The notes beneath the pieces were generated by a model. It made no database searches. It saw only the letters and a program-made list of their open reading frames with translations, and was not told the origin of the DNA. A stretch of DNA of 64,000 nt, from assembly GCA_958295815.1 (NCBI GenBank), contig OY282374.1:3132856-3196855 (forward strand), in the 5' to 3' direction. This document shows, one piece after another, positions 34,602-42,923 of the stretch. A program made the translations under genes and the position numbers. Each line of letters starts with the position of its first letter. Within the stretch, counting starts at the first letter, position 1. Source of the stretch: Candidatus Poribacteria bacterium. GTDB taxonomy: Bacteria; Poribacteria; WGA-4E; WGA-3G.

Positions 34602-35642
34602 GTGAACTTAAAAGCTGTTTTTACACAACTTCAAGGCAAACGGGTAATGATTATCGGCGATATCATCGTGGATGAGTATATCTGGGGGGATGTGAACCGA
34701 ATTTCGCCTGAAGCTCCTGTTCCAGTGTTTGAAACGGCCGCTGAGACAACCGGTTGTGGCGGTGCAGCGAACGTCGCACAAAATGTCGCGAGTCTTGGTG
34801 GCAATGCAACACTCGTAGGTGTAATTGGAGAGGACAGAGCGGGTGAAAAGTTAATCCAGATGGCTACCGAGATGAATTTAGATATCGCTAGGGTCTGTAT
34901 TGATTCGCAGCGACCCACAAGCACAAAAACCCGTGTAATTGCCCATGCTGCTGGCTCAACTTCCACCGAGGTGACACAGGAACAAGGGCAGCATCTACTC
35001 CGTATTGACAGGGAGTCTAAACAGGAAATTCCTGCTCGATTGTCGGATCATCTATTGGCTGAGGTCATTTCTCAATTGCCCACAAGCGATGCAGTTGTCT
35101 TCGCCGACTACGATAAGGGAGTGGTGAATACTCAACTTATCAAGGAAGTGGTGAAGCATGCGCAACCTTACAATATCCCAATTATCGCCGATCCGAAACG
35201 CGATAATTTCTGGCATTATGAGGGCGTAACGGTTGTCACACCAAATCATAAAGAAGCCGGTATCGCGCTTCATGAAGAAATTAAGGATGTCGCACAGCTT
35301 ATTGCTGTTGGAGAGAAAATTTTAAACCGGTTATCGCTTAAGGCATTGTTAATTACGCGTGATGCTGAAGGGATGTCTCTATTTCAGCGTCGGACTGATG
35401 GCAGCTTGGAAGTGAAACATCTACCGCCACATTCCAAGGCTGTGACCGATGTGACTGGTGCTGGGGACACAGTTGCTGCAGTTTTCACACTTGCCCTTGC
35501 CACAGGAGCCGAATTTCATACTGCTGCAGTATTGTCTAGTCTTGCTGGTGGAATAGTTGTTGGGAAAATGGGATGTGCAACCGTCACATCAGAGGAACTG
35601 CTCCAGGCGATTGAGATGGCACGGATTGTTCCTGTCCGTTAG
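34602..35642 (+). CDS. D-glycero-beta-D-manno-heptose-7-phosphate kinase (RfaE1 domain)
   Basis: A PfkB-family kinase of 346 residues that phosphorylates heptose-7-phosphate at C1 in the ADP-heptose pathway for LPS inner core. Visible marks are GDIIVDEYIWGDVNRISPEAPVP, GGAANVAQNVASLGG, and the C-terminal anion hole and base in TGAGDTVAA. It lacks the cytidylyl/adenylyltransferase half of E. coli HldE, so it is a stand-alone kinase (HldA or RfaE1 type); the transferase must be elsewhere. The start is a GTG with no ribosome binding site. The next gene, gmhB, catalyses the following step, which strongly supports the assignment. Confidence 0.93.
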   Translation: MNLKAVFTQLQGKRVMIIGDIIVDEYIWGDVNRISPEAPVPVFETAAETTGCGGAANVAQNVASLGGNATLVGVIGEDRAGEKLIQMATEMNLDIARVCIDSQRPTSTKTRVIAHAAGSTSTEVTQEQGQHLLRIDRESKQEIPARLSDHLLAEVISQLPTSDAVVFADYDKGVVNTQLIKEVVKHAQPYNIPIIADPKRDNFWHYEGVTVVTPNHKEAGIALHEEIKDVAQLIAVGEKILNRLSLKALLITRDAEGMSLFQRRTDGSLEVKHLPPHSKAVTDVTGAGDTVAAVFTLALATGAEFHTAAVLSSLAGGIVVGKMGCATVTSEELLQAIEMARIVPVR

Positions 35643-35653
35643 AGATATCCTCA

Positions 35654-36235
35654 ATGAAGACTATCTTTCTTGATCGCGATGGCGTTATCAACCGAAATCC
35701 TCCGAATATGGGCTACGTACGAAGGTGGTCAGAATTTTCCTTCATTCCAAACGGTCTCAAAGCAATTCAAGAACTGACACAAAACGGTTATCGCATTTTT
35801 GTAATAACCAATCAAGCCGGTATTGGAAGAGGACTTTATTCAGAAGAGACTCTAAAAGATATCCATCGTCGGATGGTTATTGAGATTACAGATGCAGGCG
35901 GAAAAATAGACGCTGTTTACTACTGTCCACATCATCCTGATGCGGGTTGTGAGTGCCGGAAACCGAAGCCCGGCATGCTAAAACGCGCTGCGCAGGAGCA
36001 CAGTATTAACCTCTCAAGTGCATACTTCATCGGTGATGCAACTACAGATATCATGGCAGGGAGACGCGCCGGTGCGGCAACGTTCCTTGTCTTAACCGGA
36101 CTTGGACACCTGAGTTACCAAGATTACACTAATGCTGCATATTATCGGCGTGCGAATAAAGAGGAATCACGACCTGACAAAATATTCACAGACCTTTATA
36201 CAGCAACGCGCTGGCTACTAAACAATGATTCTTGA
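35654..36235 (+). CDS. gmhB: D,D-heptose 1,7-bisphosphate phosphatase
   Basis: A 193-residue HAD-family (subclass III) phosphatase that removes the C7 phosphate of heptose bisphosphate. The nucleophile motif is FLDRDGVIN, motif II is VITNQ, and the zinc site typical of GmhB is CPHHPDAGCECRKP. Motif IV is FIGDATTDI. It lies 11 bases after the kinase and its 3' end overlaps the next gene, in an operon for surface sugar synthesis. A close alternative in the same family, histidinol-phosphatase, is disfavoured by the neighbours. Confidence 0.92.
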   Translation: MKTIFLDRDGVINRNPPNMGYVRRWSEFSFIPNGLKAIQELTQNGYRIFVITNQAGIGRGLYSEETLKDIHRRMVIEITDAGGKIDAVYYCPHHPDAGCECRKPKPGMLKRAAQEHSINLSSAYFIGDATTDIMAGRRAGAATFLVLTGLGHLSYQDYTNAAYYRRANKEESRPDKIFTDLYTATRWLLNNDS

Positions 36236-37550
36236 AAAAATAGAAAACAGGAGTGCTCATGCGGGTGTTATCGGACTTGGTTATGTTGGATTGCCGCTTA
36301 TGGTTGCTATTGCAAGCGCGGGGTTCCGAGTTACAGGTATCGATATTTGCCCAGACAGAATAGCGCAGCTAAAACAAGGCATATCTCATGTGCCCGATGT
36401 CGCCAATCCAGTACTTGAATCCCTTATTACATCTGGACAGCTCCGATTCACGACAGACTATGAGGTACTTGGTGAATTAGATACGGTTAATATCTGCGTG
36501 CCGACCCCTCTGGATGAGAACCGAGCACCTGATATGCAGTTCATCATTGCTGCAGTACAGCAAATTGCAGCGTACCTACATACCGAGCAACTGGTTATCC
36601 TCGAAAGCACTACCTACCCCGGAGCAACCGAAGAAATCGTCTTGCCAATGCTTAACGCTCGTTTTCAGAGAAGTGAAGATTCTCAACCTGCAGAAGTAGG
36701 ACGCGATTTCTACCTCGCTTTTTCACCCGAACGCATTGAACCCGGAAATAGCACCTACTATGTGACAAATACTCCCAAAATTATCGGCGGTGTTACCCCA
36801 CAATGCACCCATGTTACCAAGACTTTCTACAAGCAATTTATTGACAAAACGCACACCGTCTCTTCTCCTCGATCAGCAGAAATGGTCAAGTTATTGGAAA
36901 ATACATTTAGAAGCGTCAATATCGGTTTAATCAACGAAGTTGCTCTTATCTGTGACCGAATGGATTTAGATGTGTGGGAAGTTATTGATGCGGCTGCAAC
37001 AAAGCCCTTCGGATTTATGCCATTCTATCCGGGTCCGGGACTCGGTGGTCACTGCATCCCTATTGACCCCCATTATCTTTCTTGGAAAGCGCGGATGTAT
37101 CAATACCATGCGCGTTTTATTGAACTCGCCAGCGAAATTAACGACGAAATGCCCAAATATGTAGTCGATAAAATCGTTCATGCCCTGAATCTTCAGCACA
37201 AATCCCTTGATGGCGCACAACTCCTAATCTTAGGCGTCGCCTACAAAAAAGACATCGGGGACACGCGCGAATCCCCCGCACTTGAAGTAATTCGTTTAAT
37301 TCTTGACAAAAAAGCAAAATTTCTGTATCATGACCCGTACGTAGAAACCTTGTCCCTTGACAAATATAAAACTTATCGCTCGGAACTGTTGACAGCGGCT
37401 TTGGTCCAAAATGCGGATTGCATCGTTATTCTGACGGATCACAGTGCTATAGATTATAAGTGGCTCGTTGAACATGCCGAATTAGTTGTTGACACCCGCA
37501 ACGCCACACACGCTGTGCAACACGGGCGGGAGAAAATTATCAGAATTTAA
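36225..37550 (+). CDS. Nucleotide-sugar dehydrogenase (UDP-GlcNAc/UDP-ManNAc 6-dehydrogenase type)
   Basis: A 441-residue NAD-dependent enzyme that oxidises the C6 alcohol of a UDP-sugar to the uronic acid. The Rossmann motif is GVIGLGYVGLPL, followed by VPTPLDENRAPD, ESTTYPGATEE, FSPERIEPGN and the central GLGGHCIPIDPHYLSWKAR with the catalytic Cys. The order and length fit the WbpA/WecC-like group rather than UDP-glucose dehydrogenase. It overlaps gmhB by 11 bases and feeds the capsule or LPS pathway implied by the neighbouring Wza and Wzc-like genes. Confidence 0.9.
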   Translation: MILEKIENRSAHAGVIGLGYVGLPLMVAIASAGFRVTGIDICPDRIAQLKQGISHVPDVANPVLESLITSGQLRFTTDYEVLGELDTVNICVPTPLDENRAPDMQFIIAAVQQIAAYLHTEQLVILESTTYPGATEEIVLPMLNARFQRSEDSQPAEVGRDFYLAFSPERIEPGNSTYYVTNTPKIIGGVTPQCTHVTKTFYKQFIDKTHTVSSPRSAEMVKLLENTFRSVNIGLINEVALICDRMDLDVWEVIDAAATKPFGFMPFYPGPGLGGHCIPIDPHYLSWKARMYQYHARFIELASEINDEMPKYVVDKIVHALNLQHKSLDGAQLLILGVAYKKDIGDTRESPALEVIRLILDKKAKFLYHDPYVETLSLDKYKTYRSELLTAALVQNADCIVILTDHSAIDYKWLVEHAELVVDTRNATHAVQHGREKIIRI

Positions 37551-37580
37551 TTCACCACATTCTTTGGAGCCGAATTACCT

Positions 37581-39206
37581 ATGCCAAACCCAAATCTAAG
37601 ATTAAATATACGGCGGGATCAGCTCACGTGGTTTCTCGACCTGCTTTTAGATGAAAGAGAGGTCTTCCAATTGAGTGCTTCTGCTAGCATCATTCCGGAT
37701 TTTGACCGGTTGTATGCATTGTCGAAGCGGGAGTTGTTGGCAAGCCTGACAGATGCTTTTTTGGACGGGACTGGTGAACCCAAAATTGCTTTTGGAAGTG
37801 ATGGGACTTACACGTCAAAATCTCCGGCAACTAATAGTGAGGCTTCAGTGGAGGAACTCGCAAGCCAATTCTTTACTCAAAAGGCACAAGAAGCGATCTC
37901 CAGAGTTGGTTACATGGAAGTCTCCGAAATCCAAACATTTTTTAAAACATCCGAAGTGCTCATTGAAGCCGGTGATTTTGCCGAAATCGTCTGGGCACTC
38001 TTAACTGATACTCGCACAGAAGTGGTTGAACACGGTTACAAACTGCTTAACAGAACTTACGAATCATTAGAAGAAACGCACGTAAACGGACAGGGAACCC
38101 TACCAAACACAGAACAGTTAGAAGAAATTCATCAACAGTATGTCTACGATTCAGAGGGCGGACACCAACAGGTGGAGTCCCCTGTGTCAGAAATTGAGCA
38201 GCTTGAACAGCAGTTGGCGAGTTCCATATCAGATTATACCTCGCTTGAGATGGAACATAACAGGCTTGATCAACAGCGCACCTTTTTATTGGAAGAGAAT
38301 AGGGATTTGAAAACTGAGTCAGATACTTATCACGAAAACAACAGACGCCTAAAAGCTCTTGAAGATGAGAATCGTATTCTCCGAGACCAAGTTGCCCAGT
38401 ATCTCGAAGACACTGCGGAACTTCAGCAACTTGCTGAAGAGCGGGAGCTGCTCATTGTGGAAAAAGAGCAGTTGTCAGAAAAACTTAGAGAATATGAACA
38501 AGTCAAAACAGCCAAAGAGACTTTTACTACCGATCTCAAATTGGTTGAGGAAGCCGTCTACAAAGGACATCAAGGGCTCGAAGACTTTCAAAGAAGTTTA
38601 GATAGTCATTTCGAGGCATTGGAGAATTGCCATCAATCGGCGCGCGGTGCACTAAACCAGATTCGTCAAACCCTTACCTATTTGGATACACAACCGGTCG
38701 CCGAAGGAGAGAGTCATTACAATATGACGTCCGAGCAACCGCGCGTCGGGGTCTTTGTCGATGTACAGAATATGTTTTACGCCGCCAAAGACCGGTTTGG
38801 ACGCAGGGTCGATTACATTAAACTACTCGACCTCATCGTTGGACCCCGATATCTGATGGTAGCCTACGCCTATGTAGTCCAGATACCCGAAATCAATCAA
38901 TCCAGTTTCCTATCACTCCTTGAACACAACGGGTATACGATTAAGAGCAAGGATTTGCGCTTACGTGGGGACGGTTCAGCAAAAGGTGATTGGGATGTTG
39001 GTATTGCTGTGGATGTCGTTTCAATGCTTGGATCATTGGATGTGGTCATTTTAGCAAGTGGCGATGGCGATTTTTGTCCCCTTGCCGAACTCATCAAGCA
39101 ACAAGATAAGCGCGTGGAAGTCGTTGCTTTTGAACACAACACCTCCATGGATCTACAACAGATCGCTGACCAATTCTTTCCAATCGGGGACGAGTTGCTT
39201 ATCTGA
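37581..39206 (+). CDS. NYN-domain (PIN-like) protein with long coiled coil
   Basis: A 541-residue cytosolic protein. Residues 1-190 are predicted helical and unassigned. About 205-370 is a heptad-rich coiled coil (SEIEQLEQQL, LKALEDENRILRDQV). The C-terminal domain (about 385-541) is a NYN/LabA-type nuclease fold: VGVFVDVQNMFYA with the first Asp, KGDWDVGIAVD and LASGDGDFCPLAE with further acidic residues. These positions match the metal ligands, so ribonuclease activity is plausible. It is 30 bases after the dehydrogenase; a role in surface polysaccharide genes is not evident. Confidence 0.8.
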   Translation: MPNPNLRLNIRRDQLTWFLDLLLDEREVFQLSASASIIPDFDRLYALSKRELLASLTDAFLDGTGEPKIAFGSDGTYTSKSPATNSEASVEELASQFFTQKAQEAISRVGYMEVSEIQTFFKTSEVLIEAGDFAEIVWALLTDTRTEVVEHGYKLLNRTYESLEETHVNGQGTLPNTEQLEEIHQQYVYDSEGGHQQVESPVSEIEQLEQQLASSISDYTSLEMEHNRLDQQRTFLLEENRDLKTESDTYHENNRRLKALEDENRILRDQVAQYLEDTAELQQLAEERELLIVEKEQLSEKLREYEQVKTAKETFTTDLKLVEEAVYKGHQGLEDFQRSLDSHFEALENCHQSARGALNQIRQTLTYLDTQPVAEGESHYNMTSEQPRVGVFVDVQNMFYAAKDRFGRRVDYIKLLDLIVGPRYLMVAYAYVVQIPEINQSSFLSLLEHNGYTIKSKDLRLRGDGSAKGDWDVGIAVDVVSMLGSLDVVILASGDGDFCPLAELIKQQDKRVEVVAFEHNTSMDLQQIADQFFPIGDELLI

Positions 39207-39210
39207 GGTA

Positions 39211-39338
39211 GTTGTCGGTCGTCAGTTGTCAGTTAAGAGATCTCCACCTCACAATTCACTGCTTCCTGGAGTGCGCCAGGTTTGGGGCGATCCTTAAAAA
39301 AGCTCTTAACTGAAAACCGATAACCCATAACTGACAAC
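39211..39338. repeat. Intergenic inverted-repeat element
   Basis: CAGTTAAGAG (39230-39239) pairs perfectly with CTCTTAACTG (39303-39312), and GTTGTCAG (39225-39232) with CTGACAAC (39331-39338). The element fills the 143-base gap and contains no reading frame. It could be a small non-autonomous mobile element or a structured RNA. Confidence 0.6.
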
Positions 39339-39349
39339 CATCCAAAAAA

Positions 39350-40879
39350 ATGAATTATTTTTTCCAGCCTATATATGATCCTGTCGGTACGCCTTCAAAC
39401 CTCGACTCTTTTTGGCAATTCCATTTTTTGCCCACACGGGCAAAATTTGTCTGTGCTTTACATTTATATCTCGCTCTGACCACCCTTTTTCTGTTTATTG
39501 TAGTAGATGGAACAAGGGCAGAATGGACACTTTCCCCAACACAAAACCTACCGTTATGCACAGCGCAGAACGAGCAACATTTTCCTGTACTTACCGCAGA
39601 TGGAAAAAATGGGGCTATCGTGGCGTGGAGCGATGCCCGTAACGCAAATCGTGATATCTTTGCGCAGCGAGTCAACGTCGCAGGCGAGATACTCTGGGAA
39701 ATAGATGGAATCCCGATCTGCGATTTACCTTCATCACAGAGTTGGCCCCTGATGGTCAGTGATTCGAGCGGTGGCGCTATTCTCGTTTGGGGTGATACTC
39801 GGCACGGAAACCAAGACAGTTACACACAACGCATTGATGCCGACGGCAACAAGCTTTGGGATTCTGAAGGCATATCCGTCTGTACACATCCGACTTTACA
39901 AGACGATTTAAACGCTGTCGCCGATGGCAAAGGTGGCGTCATTGTAGCATGGGAGGATTGGCGGAACGGAAATCAAGATATTTATGCCCAAAGAATCGAC
40001 AGTACTGGAAAGCCATTATGGGAGACGAACGGTGTCCCTGTTTATCAAGGCAACGGAGATCAGTATGATCCTGTTCTCATTCCAGATGGAGAAGGTGGTG
40101 CTATCTTCGCATGGTGGGATATTAGTACGCCGGATTGGAACATTTTCGCGCAACGGTTGTCAGCGGATGGTAAGCCTATGTGGCATTCTGGCACTGACTC
40201 GGAAAACGCTCCTATCCCCCTATGTACGGCGGTGGGCAACCAAGGAGCACCTGTTGCTGTTAGTGATGATAGCGGCGGTGCATTCTTCGTCTGGTCGGAT
40301 TACCGTAATGATCCTCAACTGTATACAAGGGCACAACTATACGCACAACACCTGACGTCTCAAGGCGAGGCGTTATGGGAAAAGGACGGTATCCCAATCT
40401 GTGAATTGCAAGTCAATCAGCAGCAACCCCACTGCGTTCCAGACGGAAGTGGTGGTTTCATCGTTGTGTGGTGGGATGAACGTAATATTTTCGCTGACAT
40501 CTACGCACAACGTATTGACGCAAACGGCACACCGTTGTGGCGTGGTGAAAGTGCTGACCTGCAAGACGGTATTCCTGTATGCACCGAGGCGGGTGTCCAA
40601 CGGCTTCCGCAACTTGTTCCTACCGATGAAGCGGGCACTATCGTCTATTGGCTCGACTATCGAGAGGATTTTGGGGATTCAACCGAGGACGCAATCTATG
40701 CCCAACGACTTGATGCCAACGGCAACTCACTTTGGGAAATTGATGGGATTCCCGTTTGCAGCGCGCCGAAAGAACAAATCAGTCCCCAAGCAGTGTCTAC
40801 AAACGGTGCCGCAGCAATTATCGTCTGGAGCGATGCGCGCGGTCCAGATTATGATATCTATATCCAACGCGTTCCATAG
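39350..40879 (+). CDS. Secreted eight-repeat beta-propeller-like protein
   Basis: A 509-residue protein with a long N-terminal region and a hydrophobic stretch ending near residue 58 (VVDGTRAEW), probably a signal peptide or anchor. About eight repeats of some 55-62 residues follow. Each runs roughly PxCxxxxxQxxP, a DGxGGAIVxWxDxR turn, xDIYAQRIDxxGxxLWxxDG. The last repeat lacks the final strand, so the propeller may be closed by N-terminal residues. No catalytic motif is obvious; such proteins usually bind other proteins or carbohydrates. It lies directly before the phosphatase-superfamily gene, 17 bases upstream of that start. Confidence 0.82.
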   Translation: MNYFFQPIYDPVGTPSNLDSFWQFHFLPTRAKFVCALHLYLALTTLFLFIVVDGTRAEWTLSPTQNLPLCTAQNEQHFPVLTADGKNGAIVAWSDARNANRDIFAQRVNVAGEILWEIDGIPICDLPSSQSWPLMVSDSSGGAILVWGDTRHGNQDSYTQRIDADGNKLWDSEGISVCTHPTLQDDLNAVADGKGGVIVAWEDWRNGNQDIYAQRIDSTGKPLWETNGVPVYQGNGDQYDPVLIPDGEGGAIFAWWDISTPDWNIFAQRLSADGKPMWHSGTDSENAPIPLCTAVGNQGAPVAVSDDSGGAFFVWSDYRNDPQLYTRAQLYAQHLTSQGEALWEKDGIPICELQVNQQQPHCVPDGSGGFIVVWWDERNIFADIYAQRIDANGTPLWRGESADLQDGIPVCTEAGVQRLPQLVPTDEAGTIVYWLDYREDFGDSTEDAIYAQRLDANGNSLWEIDGIPVCSAPKEQISPQAVSTNGAAAIIVWSDARGPDYDIYIQRVP

Positions 40880-40896
40880 TGGATAAGGAGATTTTT

Positions 40897-42855
40897 ATGA
40901 CAAAACGCACGCAGCTTTCCCCAGCAAAACGAGCAATTATTATTGGGATGGATGGGGCGAGCATGGAACTGGTTAAAAATATGATTGATTGGGGACATAC
41001 TCCGAATATGGCGAAGTTGCTCCAGACAGGAGTCTACCGACCAATGATCGGCGTGTTTCCGACCTTGACACCACCCGGATGGACTGCGCTTTCTACCGGT
41101 TCATGGCCCGGTACGCATCAAGTGATGGATTTTAACATTCGCGCTGTAGGAGAACGTCTTGATAAAACGGTTTGGGGAATTAACACTGGCTTGTGCCAAT
41201 CTGAGTATTTATGGAACCTTGTAGAACGCTCAGGCGGAAAACCGATTTTGGTGAAATGGGAAATGTCTTGGCCCCCCACCGTCAAAACCGGAATTCAGGT
41301 TGAAGGCACCGGTCCTGGAGTCTCGAATCACCATCAGGTGGCAGGTTATCATCTCTTTGTTGCTGGAAAATGGGCAGCGCGTCCTATCGGTGGACAGCGC
41401 GACCCTGAAACACTCGATCCTAGCGCATTGCAGGGGGTTCGACACGTTGATCCGGTGAGTATTGAGTCTATTGAAAATCGCGGATGGGATGCCTTGCCAG
41501 ATTCTACAAAGCCGGTGCGAGAAGTCGAACTCACTATCCGACCTTTGGCGCGCGGCAGAGAAGATGTGATGCCTTCCGTCTATTCCCAAGACGAAGCTTC
41601 CGATGAAACGCGTGTTCCAAAACCCTTTTATGGGTTGATTTACGCCTCCGGAGATAACGGCTACGACCGCGTGCGAATTTGCAAAAGTCGCTCTGGAGAC
41701 GATTCTGTTGCAGATCTGGGTGTCGGTGAATGGAGCGACTGGTGGTTAGATGCATTTGAAATTGATGGTAAGGAAGTGAAAGGGTATGTGCGGATGAAAC
41801 TCGTCACCCTTACCGCTACCGCTGATGCATTTGAGCTTTTTGTCCCACAGATTTGGCCCACGACGGGGTACACCGTTCCAGATACAGTTGCCTCCACAAT
41901 TGACACAGAAATCGGTTCGTTCCTTCAAAACCCTGCTCGCGATGCACTTGGACAAATGGACGACGATACCTATTTTGAAGTCTTAGACTATCACCACCAA
42001 CGCCTCGCAGACGTAGCAACACATCTCGCGAAAAACAACGATTGGGATGTCTTGATGGTGGAGAGCCACGCGCCGGACTACGCCAGCCATTTCTTCCTCA
42101 GCCAAGCGGATGAAATTAGTGGCGCAGCACCAGAAACAATTCATAGGTGTCGTGAGGGATTGCGGCGTACGTATGAATCCGTGGACCGGATGATTGGGCG
42201 TGTTTTAGAATGTGCTGATGACGATACAGTCGTCTTAGTCTGTGCCGATCACGGTGGCACCCCAAACCAATTTCGTGCCGTGGATATCGAAGAAGTCCTT
42301 GAAGAGACAGGGTTCATCGTTAAAGATGCTGATGGGACAATAGACTGGACGAAAACACGGGCGGTCAATGTCGGTTTGGTGCATATCTTCATTAACTTAG
42401 CCGGGCGCGAACCCGATGGAATCGTTGCACCTGAGGATTATGAAGCAACACAACGTGAAATTATCGCTGCGCTGCATACTTACAAGGACGCAGAAACCGG
42501 ACGACATCCCTTTACATTAGCTGTGACCCGTGCAGACGCAGAGATGTTCAACCTACAGGGCGACTTAGTCGGAGACGTTGTATACGCACTGCGACCCGAA
42601 TTCGATGGCGCGCACGGTAAGCAACTACCCTCCGTCAGTTTCGGTATTGCTGGACAGCACTCTACATTTATTTTATCGGGGGCTGGTGTTCGGCAGGGGG
42701 TGGCTTTACAGCGGCAGGTTCGCGTCGTTGATGTCGCACCAACGCTCTGTTATTTACTTGGGCTTCCGATGCCTGACAAGGTTGAAGGTGGCGTTGTTTA
42801 TGAGGCGTTAGAGGATCCGAATTGGCATTTGACCCAGCTTGCAGCTTTAGAGTAA
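40897..42855 (+). CDS. Alkaline-phosphatase-superfamily phosphodiesterase/pyrophosphatase
   Basis: I chose the ATG at 40897, with AAGGAG 7 bases upstream. The 652-residue protein has IIIGMDGAS at the N-terminus (first metal Asp), PTLTPPGWTALSTG with the nucleophile Thr, VESHAPDYASHF, and CADHGGTPN carrying the Asp and His metal ligands. These are the marks of type I phosphodiesterase/nucleotide pyrophosphatase-like proteins. A central insertion of about 250 residues (roughly 140-380) is unassigned. There is no signal peptide. The substrate is unknown; the group includes enzymes for nucleotides, phospholipids and phosphonates. Confidence 0.87.
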   Translation: MTKRTQLSPAKRAIIIGMDGASMELVKNMIDWGHTPNMAKLLQTGVYRPMIGVFPTLTPPGWTALSTGSWPGTHQVMDFNIRAVGERLDKTVWGINTGLCQSEYLWNLVERSGGKPILVKWEMSWPPTVKTGIQVEGTGPGVSNHHQVAGYHLFVAGKWAARPIGGQRDPETLDPSALQGVRHVDPVSIESIENRGWDALPDSTKPVREVELTIRPLARGREDVMPSVYSQDEASDETRVPKPFYGLIYASGDNGYDRVRICKSRSGDDSVADLGVGEWSDWWLDAFEIDGKEVKGYVRMKLVTLTATADAFELFVPQIWPTTGYTVPDTVASTIDTEIGSFLQNPARDALGQMDDDTYFEVLDYHHQRLADVATHLAKNNDWDVLMVESHAPDYASHFFLSQADEISGAAPETIHRCREGLRRTYESVDRMIGRVLECADDDTVVLVCADHGGTPNQFRAVDIEEVLEETGFIVKDADGTIDWTKTRAVNVGLVHIFINLAGREPDGIVAPEDYEATQREIIAALHTYKDAETGRHPFTLAVTRADAEMFNLQGDLVGDVVYALRPEFDGAHGKQLPSVSFGIAGQHSTFILSGAGVRQGVALQRQVRVVDVAPTLCYLLGLPMPDKVEGGVVYEALEDPNWHLTQLAALE

Positions 42856-42870
42856 ATACTATAGGTTGTA

Positions 42871-42886
42871 GGGCAAATCATTGCCC
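42871..42886. other. Short perfect inverted repeat between convergent genes
   Basis: GGGCAA-ATCA-TTGCCC, with no following T run, so a weak terminator at best. Confidence 0.4.
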
Positions 42887-42901
42887 GCACCTTCCACTGT
42901 T

Positions 42902-42923
42902 GGCGAGGTATCCTAACCTCGCC
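42902..42923. repeat. Interspersed palindrome, GGTTTCTAACC family, copy 6, overlapping the polX stop codon
   Basis: GGCGAGGT and ACCTCGCC pair over 8 bp. The polX stop (42913-42915) lies inside the loop region, so the palindrome encodes the last residues of PolX. Confidence 0.75.

Noticed and set aside
42871..42886. Rho-independent terminator between the convergent phosphatase and polX genes
   Set aside because: The GGGCAA/TTGCCC stem is short and not followed by a T run.
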